Shown in pieces: positions 37,671 to 47,738 of a stretch of DNA of 51,020 nt (position 1 is the first letter of the stretch; every line of letters starts with the position of its first letter). A program made the position numbers and the translations under genes. The notes under the pieces are model-generated. The model had not been told where the DNA came from and did not search any database. It saw nothing but the letters and a program-made list of their open reading frames with translations. Source of the stretch: Parashewanella hymeniacidonis (GTDB lineage Bacteria; Pseudomonadota; Gammaproteobacteria; Enterobacterales; Shewanellaceae); NCBI RefSeq assembly GCF_016900895.1, contig NZ_JAFEUN010000017.1:1-51020 (forward strand), written 5' to 3'.

Positions 37671-38387
37671 ATGCAAAACCCGCACATTTTAATCGTTGAA
37701 GATGAAGCAGTTACTCGCAATACTTTGAGAAGTATCTTCGAAGCTGAAGGTTATTCAGTAAGCGAAGCCAATGATGGCGCAGAAATGCATAAGGCAATGC
37801 AAGACAACAAAGTAAACTTAGTGGTAATGGACATTAACTTACCAGGTAAAAATGGTTTGCTATTAGCAAGAGAGTTGCGCGAAATCAATAACATTGGTTT
37901 GATCTTTCTAACAGGTCGTGACAATGAAGTTGATAAAATCCTAGGTTTAGAAATTGGTGCTGATGATTACATCACTAAACCGTTTAATCCTAGAGAATTA
38001 ACTATACGTGCTCGTAACCTTTTGACACGTGTGAGTAATTCTGGCCATGAAATTGAAGAGAAAACAGCAGTTGATGCCTATCGCTTCAATGGTTGGACCC
38101 TTGAGATCAATAGTCGTTCTCTCGTAAGTCCACAAGGTGAATCTTACAAGCTTCCACGCAGTGAATTCCGTGCAATGCTTCATTTTGTAGAAAATCCAGG
38201 CAAGATTTTAACTCGTGCTGATCTTCTATTGAAAATGACAGGCCGTGAACTTAAACCTCATGACCGTACAGTAGACGTAACCATTCGTCGCATCCGTAAG
38301 CATTTTGAAAGCACACCTGATACCCCTGAAATCATCGCAACGATTCACGGTGAAGGCTATCGTTTCTGCGCTGAACTTAGCGAATAA
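37671..38387 (+). CDS. arcA: Two-component response regulator ArcA
   Basis: Redox-responsive OmpR-type regulator of respiratory and central metabolism genes. 238 residues, start [19 protein letters not shown], with phospho-acceptor Asp54 in [14 protein letters not shown] switch region, and a C-terminal winged helix ([15 protein letters not shown]). Very close to the E. coli and Shewanella proteins. In Shewanella the sensor is split, and no arcB is adjacent here. Confidence 0.97.
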   Translation: MQNPHILIVEDEAVTRNTLRSIFEAEGYSVSEANDGAEMHKAMQDNKVNLVVMDINLPGKNGLLLARELREINNIGLIFLTGRDNEVDKILGLEIGADDYITKPFNPRELTIRARNLLTRVSNSGHEIEEKTAVDAYRFNGWTLEINSRSLVSPQGESYKLPRSEFRAMLHFVENPGKILTRADLLLKMTGRELKPHDRTVDVTIRRIRKHFESTPDTPEIIATIHGEGYRFCAELSE

Positions 38388-38402
38388 TTCGTATTCTTCT
38401 CA

Positions 38403-38433
38403 AAAAAAACCAGAGCTATGCTCTGGTTTTTTT
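38403..38433 (+). terminator. Rho-independent terminator of arcA (probably bidirectional)
   Basis: AAAACCAGAG-CTATG-CTCTGGTTTTTTT, 16 bases after the arcA stop; the A run on the other side lets it serve the convergent peptidase gene as well. Confidence 0.92.
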
Positions 38434-38450
38434 GTTTCTAATAACGTTGG

Positions 38451-40703
38451 TTACTTTAATTTTCTCTCTAGAAAGTCAGCTAATGATTTATACAAATGAT
38501 TACGGACCTTCTCACCACGCATAGAGTGCTTAGAGCCAGGGTAATCTATCATTTGAAATAATTTACCTTCGTCTTGCAGTGCTTTATACACTCGAGTACT
38601 GTTTTCAAATAATACATTGTCATCGGCCATACCATGATACATCAACAAGCCTGATTGATAATTTTTTACATAAGGCAATACACTGCTGGCATCATAGCCT
38701 TTCTTATTAGTTACAGGGCTTCCCATGTATCGCTCAGTGTAATGCGTATCATATAAGCGCCAATCCGTTACAGGTGCACCTGAAATTGCAGCTTTAAAGT
38801 AGTCAGGAGCTTTAAAAATTCCCATCAGAGCCATATAACCACCATAGCTGTGACCATAGATAGCAATATTACCGCCATCAACGTACGGTAAACTTCTTAA
38901 GTAATCCACACCCACCTTTTGATCATCAACTTCCACATTTCCTAAATTGTGATAAATTGCATGTTCAAACTTTGTACCTCTGTGTGCACTGCCTCGGTTA
39001 TCTAACTGATAAACAATAAAACCTTGTTGTAGAAGATACTGAGTAAAGTAATCTTTATCTGTCCAGCTATTTGTTACTAACTGAGCGTGCGGGCCGCCAT
39101 AAACTCGAACAACAACAGGGTATTTTTTTGAAACATCGAACGGCACAGGCTTAAAAATACGACTGTAGAGTGTTTGCCCATCTTCTGCTTTTAACTTCAC
39201 AAATTCAGGTTGCTGCCATAATCCAGCATAGTCATATAAGGGGTGACCTTGTTTAACTTCATTTTGCTCAACCCATTGCAGTAACTTACCATCATCGCTA
39301 TGAAGACTGATCTGTGGCGGCTGAGTTAAACTGTTGAAATAATCTAGATAAACGCTTTTCTTCTTTGCAAATACAGCATTGTGCATGCCCGAACGATGAC
39401 TGATTCTTTCTATTGTTCCACCAGCGAGAGGAACACGATATAGTTGACGTTCAACGGGTGTATCTTTTCGCCCCGTAAAATAAACCCAACCATTTGTTTC
39501 ATCAACGTATTCGAGTGCATCGACAGTCCAATTACCTTTCGTTAACTGACGGATGAGTTTTCCATCGTTACCCAATAGATATAAGTGCTCATAACCATCA
39601 CGTTCAGATGCCCAAATAAAGGCTTTTTGCTTATTTAAGAAATGAAGGTCAGCATTTAAATTAACCCAAGCTTTACTGGTTTCAGTAATCAATGTGTGTG
39701 GTTTATTCACATTATTGATCGATACAACTTGGAACATCAATGTCTTCTGATCACGGCTTTGCCATTGATAAGATAACTGCTTCCCACCAGGAAGCCATTT
39801 AACTCTTGGTAGGTATATGTCTTGCTCTTTTCCTAAATTCACCCATTGTGTTTTTAGAGTCGAAAGGTTTGCGATCCCTAGCTGAATCTTGACATTCGTT
39901 TTACCAGCATACGGATAACGTTGCTCAGTTAATTTAATCCCATCTGCATAGATTTCATTGCGAGTAACAAGTTCAACACCGGACTCATCCACTCTGGTAT
40001 AGGCAATATGAGATTCGTCATCCGTCCACCAATATCCGGTATAACGACCCATTTCTTCTTGAGCAACGAATTCAGCCATACCATTCTTAATAGCACCGCC
40101 GCCATCTTTAGTAACTTGAGTCAGCTTATTACTGATTAGATTTAGAACATAAAGGTTTTGGTTACGAATAAAAGAAACAAAATGGCCTTTTGGAGACATC
40201 TTCGCATCCGTAGCAAAGCCTTCTCCAATTGATAAAGCTTTCACTTTGTCTGCGGCCAATGAATAGAGGTACAACTTACCTGATGCAGGAATGAGAATGG
40301 ATTGACTGTCTGCCGACCAGCCGTATTCCATTATCCCTTGACCATAAATCCGCTGGCGCTCACGACGGGCTTTTTCTTCGTCAGATAACTCACCAGAAGC
40401 TAACTTATCAGCATTGACCAGAATACTGGTTTTGCCAGATTCAACGTCCATCTGCCATAAATCATAAAAGTTCTGATTGGTTGCTCGTCCTGCAAGGTAA
40501 GTTACCCTTGTGCCATCTGGCGACAACTTTAAGCCGCGTGGACTTTTCCCCGCTAACGCTGGTGATGCATTAAACCGTTCAATCGTCAGAGGTTGCTTGT
40601 TTCCTTGCATTTTTGCTTCCATAGCATTGGCCTGACTTGTTAATCCAGATCCGATTATCAGTGGCGCACTCAAGACAAAACTTGTTACCCAACTTTTTCT
40701 CAT
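38451..40703 (-). CDS. S9 family dipeptidyl peptidase IV-type serine protease
   Basis: Exported prolyl dipeptidase. From ATG 40701-40703 (AAAGGA ribosome site) it has 750 residues: a signal peptide (MRKSWVTSFVLSAPLIIGSG, cleaved near QANA), an eight-bladed DPP IV N-terminal propeller (including the EEMGRYTGYWW glutamate motif that binds the substrate N-terminus) and a C-terminal alpha/beta hydrolase with GHSYGGYM (Ser), MADDNV (Asp) and GSKHSM (His). All catalytic residues are intact. Likely used for peptide feeding. A longer frame to 40733 lacks support. Confidence 0.93.
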   Translation of the reverse strand: MRKSWVTSFVLSAPLIIGSGLTSQANAMEAKMQGNKQPLTIERFNASPALAGKSPRGLKLSPDGTRVTYLAGRATNQNFYDLWQMDVESGKTSILVNADKLASGELSDEEKARRERQRIYGQGIMEYGWSADSQSILIPASGKLYLYSLAADKVKALSIGEGFATDAKMSPKGHFVSFIRNQNLYVLNLISNKLTQVTKDGGGAIKNGMAEFVAQEEMGRYTGYWWTDDESHIAYTRVDESGVELVTRNEIYADGIKLTEQRYPYAGKTNVKIQLGIANLSTLKTQWVNLGKEQDIYLPRVKWLPGGKQLSYQWQSRDQKTLMFQVVSINNVNKPHTLITETSKAWVNLNADLHFLNKQKAFIWASERDGYEHLYLLGNDGKLIRQLTKGNWTVDALEYVDETNGWVYFTGRKDTPVERQLYRVPLAGGTIERISHRSGMHNAVFAKKKSVYLDYFNSLTQPPQISLHSDDGKLLQWVEQNEVKQGHPLYDYAGLWQQPEFVKLKAEDGQTLYSRIFKPVPFDVSKKYPVVVRVYGGPHAQLVTNSWTDKDYFTQYLLQQGFIVYQLDNRGSAHRGTKFEHAIYHNLGNVEVDDQKVGVDYLRSLPYVDGGNIAIYGHSYGGYMALMGIFKAPDYFKAAISGAPVTDWRLYDTHYTERYMGSPVTNKKGYDASSVLPYVKNYQSGLLMYHGMADDNVLFENSTRVYKALQDEGKLFQMIDYPGSKHSMRGEKVRNHLYKSLADFLERKLK

Positions 40704-40741
40704 TATGGTTCCTTTATTGTATTTTTTATGCATTTTTTCGA

Positions 40742-41680
40742 TTATACCGATTTACTGGATGATTTCATTGTCGAAACAATGTGCTCTCGCATCCACTTAT
40801 GGGCGGGATCTTGATCAAAGTATTGATTCCAAATTAACACAAAAATGCCCTTTTCCATTTCGATTGGAATATCGACCATTTCGAGTTCGAAATGCTGAAT
40901 CATATCTTGTACTTGTCCAAAAGGTGCGCACAACACAAGATTGGTTCTTTCACACAAACGAAATGCACCTTGAAAATCTGGCATTTCCACTACAAATTCA
41001 CGTTCGAGACCTTTCTTAATCAGAATTTCATCAAGTAGCCAATGACGAGTACCGCCTCCTGTTACTTGAATATGTTTTTGCTTCAAAAAGCCTTCAAGTG
41101 TCCACCCCTCAGATAAAATCGGATGTCCCTTTCTTACGACGCACGTAGCATAGTCCTTACTTAATTCGGCATAGACTAAGTTATCGGGGAGTTTATCAAG
41201 ATGATTGTATGAACGAGAATCTTGCTCTAAGCAACGAATTGCAAAGTCTATTTCGCAATTACTCAACCTTTGAATTGTTTGATCATTCCAAGTTTTCGTA
41301 CCAATCTTAACCAGCGGTGCCGACTCTAATATCGCAGGCATAAATTCAGGCAGAGTCACTGAGAAAGCAATCTCCATCATATCAAAACGGAAGATGCGCT
41401 CACATGTTCTCGGTTCAAAGTTACTGACCTGAGTGAGGTTATTAACCTCTTGAAGTATCGGTTTTAATTTAACTGCTAATTCAATCGCTTTAGGAGTAAG
41501 AATCAGTTCTTTACCACTTCTCAATAACAAAGGGTCGCTGAACATCTCTCTTAAACGAGATAAGTGTTTGCTTACCGCAGATTGAGTAACAAATAAACGC
41601 TTGGCAGTACGAGTGACATTGCGTTCTTCTAAAAGTACATCCAAAACTTTTAATAAATTTAAATCGAATGCTTGGGCCAT
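40742..41680 (-). CDS. LysR-family transcriptional regulator
   Basis: 312-residue regulator with an N-terminal winged helix (DLNLLKVLDVLLEERNVTRT then AVSKHLSRLR, about 6-65) and a C-terminal effector-binding domain. ATG 41678-41680 has AGGA 6 bases upstream; the ATG two codons earlier is too close to it. It is divergent from the first MFS gene at 41784, which it probably controls together with itself. The effector is unknown. Confidence 0.92.
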   Translation of the reverse strand: MAQAFDLNLLKVLDVLLEERNVTRTAKRLFVTQSAVSKHLSRLREMFSDPLLLRSGKELILTPKAIELAVKLKPILQEVNNLTQVSNFEPRTCERIFRFDMMEIAFSVTLPEFMPAILESAPLVKIGTKTWNDQTIQRLSNCEIDFAIRCLEQDSRSYNHLDKLPDNLVYAELSKDYATCVVRKGHPILSEGWTLEGFLKQKHIQVTGGGTRHWLLDEILIKKGLEREFVVEMPDFQGAFRLCERTNLVLCAPFGQVQDMIQHFELEMVDIPIEMEKGIFVLIWNQYFDQDPAHKWMREHIVSTMKSSSKSV

Positions 41681-41684
41681 TATC

Positions 41685-41699
41685 ATTCCTATATGGAAT
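41685..41699. promoter_or_regulatory. Candidate LysR-type operator (T-N11-A palindrome)
   Basis: ATTCC-TATAT-GGAAT is a perfect inverted repeat fitting T-N11-A. It lies in the divergent intergenic region and overlaps the ribosome site of the regulator, so binding could repress it. Confidence 0.55.
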
Positions 41700-41783
41700 A
41701 CATGGATTAACTATAAATCATTTTTATTCATAGCCAAGCAAAAATATAATCCAGATCACACTTTCACGAATATTGTATGAGAC

Positions 41784-42947
41784 ATGAAGCAACTAAGGTT
41801 AATTGCAGTATTACTGCCACTAGTAATATTCAGCCCATTGGCGATTGATATATTTTTACCAGCACTACCAATCATGGCCTCTGACTTTAATGTTTCAACC
41901 ACACAAATGCAGTGGACCATTACAGTTTTCATTTTTAGTTTAGGTATCGGGCAGTTATTTTTAGGCTCAATTTCAGATAGGATTGGGCGCCGTTCCATCG
42001 CACTACTTGGTGTTGTTTTGTACGCCATTAGTGCTTTATTAATGGTGTTCGAAGATAATTTTGAACTTCATTTAATACTTAGATTTTTTCAAGGGCTAGG
42101 CTCGTGCGCCATCATTGTTTCAGTCTTTGCCAGTGTGAAAGACCGATTTGACACTAAAGAAAGTAGCCAAATTTTCAGCTACTTGAATGGCATGATCTTC
42201 TGTATACCTGCTGTTGCGCCTATTCTGGGATATTTTTTAACGGTTTCATACGGTTGGCAGAGTAACTTTGTCTTCATGACTGAATTTGCCGCTATTTTTG
42301 GTGTTGTCGCATTCAACTGCTTTAAAGAAACGTATATTCCTAGAAAGAAAGTGACTAAAGCATCAGCTTATAAAAGCATTATTACCAATTCCAGCTTTGT
42401 TTTTTATGCCACTGTAGTGATGCTGTCTATGGCCTCTATTACTGCTTTTGTAAGTACCGCACCCAACGTTTTCATCCATCAGTTTCATTTATCTGAAGAG
42501 ACGTTCACTCACTGGTTCAGTTTAAATGCAGGCTTAAATATCGTGGTTAGCTTATTAACCCCAAAACTAATTGAACACTTCAAAATCAATAGCATCATTA
42601 AAGTTGGTATGGGCATGGTGGTTACTTCTGGTGTGTTGCTCACCAGTTTTCAGCACAGCATGACCGTAATTAACTACATGCTCCCAGTCATGTTTGGCTT
42701 TATGGGCTTTTCATTACTTATGGGAACTTGTGCAGGCAAAGCGTTATCAGGATTTAAAGCTAATGCGGGGTCAGCCGTTGCTCTACTTGGTTTTATCCAG
42801 ATGAGCTTATCCGCATTACTGGTAACTCTAGTGCAAGCTCTTCATTTTTCTTCGACAGAGCAATTGGTTATTTTCTCACTGTGCTTCGTACCACTGTTCA
42901 TCATTAAACAACTAAGAGACTTAGAAAAAGAACCTGAGCAAATTTAA
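41784..42947 (+). CDS. MFS transporter, Bcr/CflA family
   Basis: Inner-membrane proton-driven exporter with about 12 membrane segments, 387 residues. The family marks PLAIDIFLPALP in the first helix and SISDRIGRRS in the 2-3 loop are clear. First of two tandem paralogues (the second at 43198), and divergent from a LysR gene. Substrates may be drugs or small metabolites; not predictable. Confidence 0.9.
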   Translation: MKQLRLIAVLLPLVIFSPLAIDIFLPALPIMASDFNVSTTQMQWTITVFIFSLGIGQLFLGSISDRIGRRSIALLGVVLYAISALLMVFEDNFELHLILRFFQGLGSCAIIVSVFASVKDRFDTKESSQIFSYLNGMIFCIPAVAPILGYFLTVSYGWQSNFVFMTEFAAIFGVVAFNCFKETYIPRKKVTKASAYKSIITNSSFVFYATVVMLSMASITAFVSTAPNVFIHQFHLSEETFTHWFSLNAGLNIVVSLLTPKLIEHFKINSIIKVGMGMVVTSGVLLTSFQHSMTVINYMLPVMFGFMGFSLLMGTCAGKALSGFKANAGSAVALLGFIQMSLSALLVTLVQALHFSSTEQLVIFSLCFVPLFIIKQLRDLEKEPEQI

Positions 42948-42987
42948 TTTAAACACCCTTAACCATCCCTACAAAAACCATACGGTT

Positions 42988-43030
42988 CTGCCTTACACCA
43001 CTACACTCATTTCACTGTAGGGCAGTTTTC
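42988..43030 (+). terminator. Probable Rho-independent terminator between the two MFS genes
   Basis: CTGCCTTACA (42988-42997) pairs with TGTAGGGCAG (43016-43025, one G-U pair), followed by TTTTCTTTTTC. The long 18-base loop lowers confidence. Confidence 0.65.
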
Positions 43031-43197
43031 TTTTTCTTCAGTCAATGTAATGCATTTCCGATTCCCTCTCCTAAACTTACAAAATGCTGACAGTAATAAA
43101 AGAAAACGGAACATCTCAGCCATTTAGCTAGCGTTTTCAAAGAGAGCTGTTAAAAAGAAATGCCCTTAACTTATTAAACGGAAGACTAGCCCCTTAA

Positions 43198-44367
43198 ATG
43201 ACAAAAAACAGTCTCATTTTATTTTTAGTATTAATGGCGACATTGAGTCCTTTTGCTACTGATATCTTCATTCCCGCATTGCCTATTATCGCAAAGAGTA
43301 TGTCTACTTCCGTTGATGAGATGCATTGGACGATTACCATTTATTTGTTCAGCCTCGGCGTTGGGCAGCTGTTCCTTGGCCCTTTAGCGGACAGAATTGG
43401 TCGACGTCCAGTTATCCTTACAGGGCTGTTGATTTACTTGTGCTGCTCAACAGCGCTCTTTTTAATTACCCACTTTGAAAGCCATTTAGTATTCCGTTTC
43501 TTTCAGGGTTTAGGCTCTTGTGCACTTGGCGTTTGCACTTTTGCTTGTATTCGAGACAGCTTTGATCCTAAAGAAAGTAGTCATATTTTTAACTATCTGG
43601 TCAGTATTAGGTGTTTAAGCCCCGCATTCGCTCCTACACTTGGCCACTTTTTATCTGTTCACTTCGGTTGGCACAGTACATTTGCATTTCTTGCAATTCT
43701 CTGTGGACTCACGCTTTTTTTTGCTTATTTTTTTCTTCAAGAAACACGGCCAAGTAATACGATCAAATACAGCCAAATTTTGCCTTTAAAGCAATATGTT
43801 AATATCGCCAAGTCACCCATTTTCTTATTCAATGCCATCGTGCTTACTTTATCCATGGCGATGATATTTTCGTATATATCCAGTTCACCGGTTTGGTTGA
43901 TGCAGCACCTTGGCCTTTCTCAAGAAACCTTTACCTTTTGGTTCAGTTTAAATGGCGCCATAAACATATTCACTAACCTCTTTTTACCCAAGATATTACT
44001 AAAGCGAATAAAACCCAAACGATTGGTCAGTGTCGGTATGGTAATGATGATTCTTGCAGGTGTGATATTAGCAGTACTTTCCAAACATGAATCACCAATC
44101 AGTTACATGCTACCTGTAATCATTGGCACAACTGGGTTTGCTATACTTGTCGGAGTTTGTTTTGCTCAAGCTCTGCATCCATACCCAGAAAAGGCAGGAA
44201 CGGCTTCAGCTTTACTCAGTTTTTGCCAAGTAGCCATTGGTGCAGTCTTGGTAATGATACTTCACCTACTTAACCTCAATGCTATCAGCCAGCTTTTAGT
44301 GATAACGAGTGCTTTTATACCAATGGTCCTCTTTTTCCACTATTCAAAAGTTAAGGTCTTTGAATAA
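43198..44367 (+). CDS. MFS transporter, Bcr/CflA family (tandem paralogue)
   Basis: 389 residues, about 12 membrane segments. The first helix PFATDIFIPALP, the loop PLADRIGRRP, the FQGLGSCALG helix and the YLFSLGVGQLFLGP stretch match the upstream gene closely. A terminator and 250-base gap separate the two, so independent expression is likely. Substrate unknown; divergence between the copies suggests different specificity. Confidence 0.9.
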   Translation: MTKNSLILFLVLMATLSPFATDIFIPALPIIAKSMSTSVDEMHWTITIYLFSLGVGQLFLGPLADRIGRRPVILTGLLIYLCCSTALFLITHFESHLVFRFFQGLGSCALGVCTFACIRDSFDPKESSHIFNYLVSIRCLSPAFAPTLGHFLSVHFGWHSTFAFLAILCGLTLFFAYFFLQETRPSNTIKYSQILPLKQYVNIAKSPIFLFNAIVLTLSMAMIFSYISSSPVWLMQHLGLSQETFTFWFSLNGAINIFTNLFLPKILLKRIKPKRLVSVGMVMMILAGVILAVLSKHESPISYMLPVIIGTTGFAILVGVCFAQALHPYPEKAGTASALLSFCQVAIGAVLVMILHLLNLNAISQLLVITSAFIPMVLFFHYSKVKVFE

Positions 44368-44514
44368 TTAATGTTTCAAATTATTGATTTTTTCAGACTC
44401 ATTTGGACGCTCTTCTGAATACTGATATTTTAATAACAATCATTCTTAGACTGCAATTTATAAATGGCTACTGTATGATCCTGCGGCAGAAATGTCCCAC
44501 GCTTTTAAGGATCT

Positions 44515-45480
44515 ATGATGCAAACCTTTTCGCAGTATTTAAATGAAAGCGGCATTGATGCCGATTTATCTCAGCTTCTACTTACGTTAACCGACAGTGC
44601 GAAGTCAATCAGCAATGCTGTTCAGCACGGCGCTCTAGCGGGTGTGTTAGGCGAAACTGAGCAAGAAAATGTGCAAGGTGAAACGCAAAAGAAACTGGAT
44701 ATCATCACCAATGACATGCTCAAAGGTGCTTTGAACGCTGATAGCACAGTAAAAGGTTTAGCTTCTGAAGAGGAAGATCATGTCGTCAGTGTTCATCGTG
44801 ATGGTAAGTTCTTAGTTTGCTTCGACCCTTTAGATGGCTCATCAAATATTGACATCAACTCATTAGTGGGGACGATTTTTTCTGTACTTCCAGCTAAAAA
44901 TGGCGAGTTAACTGAGCAGTCTTTCCTACAGTCTGGCCGTAATCAGCTTGCAGCTGGTTATGTACTTTATGGCCCTTCGACAATGCTTGCTATAACAACA
45001 GGAAGTGGCGTTAACTTCTTTACTTTGCATCCTGAAACTGGCGAGTTCTTATTGACTCATGCAGACGTCACAATTCCAGCTGATACCAAAGAATTTGCTA
45101 TCAATATGTCGAATCAACGTTTTTGGCAGCCTGCAATGCAAAACTATATTGCAGATTTAATTAAAGGCGATACAGGCCCAAGAGCTAAAAACTTTAACAT
45201 GCGCTGGATTGCTGCGATGGTGGGAGATGTGCATCGAGTACTTTCTCGTGGCGGCATTTTTACTTATCCAACAGACAATAAAAAACCGAACAAACCGTTT
45301 AAGTTACGCTTAATGTACGAAGCGAATCCTATGGCCTTTTTAGTAGAGCAAGCGCAAGGGGTTGCCTCTACGGGTTACGAATCTATTATGGATATTGAAC
45401 CACAAGAGATTCATCAACGTGTTGCGGTTGTACTTGGTAGCGCCAATGAAGTAAACGAATGCCTTAAATATCACGCTTAA
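44515..45480 (+). CDS. fbp: Class I fructose-1,6-bisphosphatase
   Basis: Gluconeogenic enzyme converting fructose 1,6-bisphosphate to fructose 6-phosphate. 321 residues, with the metal-binding EE in LASEEEDH, the signature [11 protein letters not shown] and the C-terminal [20 protein letters not shown] at 44515 follows AAGGA; the adjacent ATG at 44518 is equally usable. Monocistronic, with its own terminator. Confidence 0.97.
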   Translation: MMQTFSQYLNESGIDADLSQLLLTLTDSAKSISNAVQHGALAGVLGETEQENVQGETQKKLDIITNDMLKGALNADSTVKGLASEEEDHVVSVHRDGKFLVCFDPLDGSSNIDINSLVGTIFSVLPAKNGELTEQSFLQSGRNQLAAGYVLYGPSTMLAITTGSGVNFFTLHPETGEFLLTHADVTIPADTKEFAINMSNQRFWQPAMQNYIADLIKGDTGPRAKNFNMRWIAAMVGDVHRVLSRGGIFTYPTDNKKPNKPFKLRLMYEANPMAFLVEQAQGVASTGYESIMDIEPQEIHQRVAVVLGSANEVNECLKYHA

Positions 45481-45502
45481 ATGACTGGTTAATTTGAGAC
45501 AT

Positions 45503-45531
45503 AAAAAAACGGCGAAAGCGCCGTTTTTTTT
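45503..45531 (+). terminator. Rho-independent terminator of fbp
   Basis: AAAAAAACGGCG-AAAG-CGCCG followed by eight T, 22 bases past the stop. The family A element begins 6 bases later. Confidence 0.93.
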
Positions 45532-45536
45532 ATGTC

Positions 45537-45803
45537 TATACCCATGATAACTGAAGATGCTCGATTTCAGCGAGAATGCACAACTTGTTAATCAAGGCGA
45601 CAGTGTGCAGCAATAGTGAGCTATTGTTAGCACTGGCAACACAGAGTAACACGCTGTGCAACTCGCACTTCGTGGACTTCTCAGCGACAATTCTTCTTTG
45701 TTACATTAGCTCGAAAGAATCCCGATATTCCTTCGCTAATGCGCCTCAAAGAATTGGCGCTGAAAAAGTCCTGAAACATGCATCTTCAAGTATCATGGGT
45801 ATA
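45537..45803 (+). mobile_element. Family A small inverted-repeat element, copy 3 (complete, 267 bp)
   Basis: Starts TATACCCATGATAAC and ends GTATCATGGGTATA, same length as copy 2. The inner hairpin (45674-45771) has one base change in an arm (GCGAC for GCGCC). It fills the space between the fbp terminator and the stop of the convergent symporter gene, and the copy is plus-oriented. No TSD longer than TA could be recognised. Confidence 0.9.
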
Positions 45804-45818
45804 GATATCAACGTCCAA

Positions 45819-47063
45819 CTAAGGCTCTACGACTTCTTGCTGATGCTTTTGCTCTGTTTTATCAACAATCGTCACTACCGCTGTATCACCTACAACGTTA
45901 CTTGAAGTTACAAACATATCAATAATACGGTCAATAGCTGCTACGATAGCAAAGGCTTCAATCGGCAGGCCTGTTTGATGAATTAGCACACCAATCATCA
46001 CCATACCACCACCAGGAACTCCACCAGCACCAACAGACAATAAGAAAATGCTAAAAATGAGCGCTGGCAGCTGTTCTACTGTAAATGGTGTGCCAAACGC
46101 ATTCGCGACAAAGAAAATTGCAATGGTGATATAAATCGAAACACCGCCCATGTTCATGGTGGCTCCAAGCGGTACTCCAAAACCTGCAACAGCACGATTA
46201 ACGCCTAATTTCTCAGTTAATGTACGCATAGTTACAGGTATTGTTGCGTTCGAGCTTGCGGTAGACAATGAAAACAGCACTTGCTCACGGGTCTTTTCAC
46301 GGAACTCTTTCGCTGAAATTCCTGTGAACATGCTCACCGCAAATGGGTAAACAACAAATAACCAAAGATTAAGCAGTACCAAAATCAAAATCACATACTG
46401 AGCCACATTGAAGAATGCATCAGCTTCTAACGTTGCACCCAGTTTAAACATCAATGCAAACACACCAATTGGCGCTAAGCTCATCACTACAGTGATCAAC
46501 TTCATCATGATTTTATTAGCCGTTTGGAAACCTTTTACCGCACTCGCAACAGGCTCACCAATCGATTTAATGACACCACCAAGTAATAACGCCATAAAGA
46601 TAACTTGTAGCATGTTACCTTCCATAAAGGCTTTTACAGGGTTATTGGGCACAATATTGACGAGTAAGGTCATTAAGTTTGGTAACTCAGTAGCTGTAAT
46701 CGCTAATTGCGCTTTACTGCTCATATCAACACCCGTGCCTGGCTGCATAATTAGCGCCACAGCTAGTGCTGCACTGATTGCAATCATAGTATTGATAATA
46801 TAAAAGCCAAAGGTTTTACCACCTAAACGACCAAAGCTTCTTAAATCAGGAAGCTCGCACACACCACAAACGATACTCACAAAAACTAATGGAACCACTA
46901 GCATCATAATCATGTTTACGAACATGCTACCTATGCCAGATAAAAAGTTCACCAGTGAGTCTGAAAAGAAAGAGATATCGGCTAAGAAATACTGCACAAT
47001 TGTGCCCAGTATCAACCCCATAAATAGACCAGCAAAAATCCTGGTCGAAAGTGATTTCATCAT
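45819..47063 (-). CDS. Dicarboxylate/amino acid:cation symporter (DAACS family)
   Basis: Inner-membrane Na+ or H+ coupled importer of glutamate, aspartate, serine or C4-dicarboxylates. The 414-residue protein has 8 membrane segments and the two re-entrant loops: SLSTASSNATIPVTM (HP1) and SVGAGGVPGGGMVM (HP2), with NMGG in helix 7 and NVVGDTAVV in helix 8. The lack of the Arg typical of glutamate carriers at the NVVGDT region suggests substrates other than acidic amino acids are possible. Monocistronic; its 3' end meets a family A element. Confidence 0.9.
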   Translation of the reverse strand: MMKSLSTRIFAGLFMGLILGTIVQYFLADISFFSDSLVNFLSGIGSMFVNMIMMLVVPLVFVSIVCGVCELPDLRSFGRLGGKTFGFYIINTMIAISAALAVALIMQPGTGVDMSSKAQLAITATELPNLMTLLVNIVPNNPVKAFMEGNMLQVIFMALLLGGVIKSIGEPVASAVKGFQTANKIMMKLITVVMSLAPIGVFALMFKLGATLEADAFFNVAQYVILILVLLNLWLFVVYPFAVSMFTGISAKEFREKTREQVLFSLSTASSNATIPVTMRTLTEKLGVNRAVAGFGVPLGATMNMGGVSIYITIAIFFVANAFGTPFTVEQLPALIFSIFLLSVGAGGVPGGGMVMIGVLIHQTGLPIEAFAIVAAIDRIIDMFVTSSNVVGDTAVVTIVDKTEQKHQQEVVEP

Positions 47064-47317
47064 GACTTTATTACCTAAGTTTATATTTTAATTGTTTGAT
47101 TCCTTTTATAAGAGGTAAGTGTACTTTTTTAAGGTATGCATTTACACCATAGAAATGAGTAAGTGAGAGTTAACATAGATGTCATCGCAAAACATACACT
47201 CACAAAACGCAAACAATAAAGACCATAAAACTCAAGAATCAAAATATAATAGAGATAAACTCCAAAGCAAAATTGTTTTTAAAATATAATGACTGAATTA
47301 AAATACGACTAAATAGC

Positions 47318-47716
47318 TTAATTTAAATCAAAACTGTCAGTGTCCCCATGTGATGCCGGAGCAATATTCAACAGCAAGAGAGCTTCGTTTTCACTTACGT
47401 TTTCTAACGAATGCATTTGGTAAGGCTCAACAAAATAGACATCTCCGACTTCGATTTCCATCGACATTTCATTCAGTAATTTCCCTGACTCGCTACACAC
47501 ATCGCCATAATGCAGAACTCCTTTTCCAGCAGTGATGATGAAAATGTCTGCTCCTTGCTTATGAAAATGCTTTTGCTGCTGTTGCAATGGTTCGATTTTT
47601 ATTAAACCAAGATTTGCCTGTTCAACATGTTCGAACATTGGAACAAAATAGGCGTTATCTGGCCATAGTCGTAATTGTTTGTGTAACGTTTGATCCTGAA
47701 AATTTATTTTTTTCAT
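47318..47716 (-). CDS. Cupin-domain protein
   Basis: 132-residue single-cupin protein. The ribosome site is GGGAAGGAA. Motif 1 is KHFHKQGADIFIITAGKG (His-x-His, with Asp in place of the usual Glu) and motif 2 is EPYQMHSLEN. Metal binding is likely; substrate unknown. A damaged duplicate lies just upstream at 47739-47964. Confidence 0.82.
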   Translation of the reverse strand: MKKINFQDQTLHKQLRLWPDNAYFVPMFEHVEQANLGLIKIEPLQQQQKHFHKQGADIFIITAGKGVLHYGDVCSESGKLLNEMSMEIEVGDVYFVEPYQMHSLENVSENEALLLLNIAPASHGDTDSFDLN

Positions 47717-47738
47717 TTCCTTCCCTCATAGTTAATGA

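Noticed and set aside
45576-45905. 109-residue reading frame over the family A copy and the end of the symporter gene
   Set aside because: Same repeat-encoded frame as above, running on into the antisense of a real gene.
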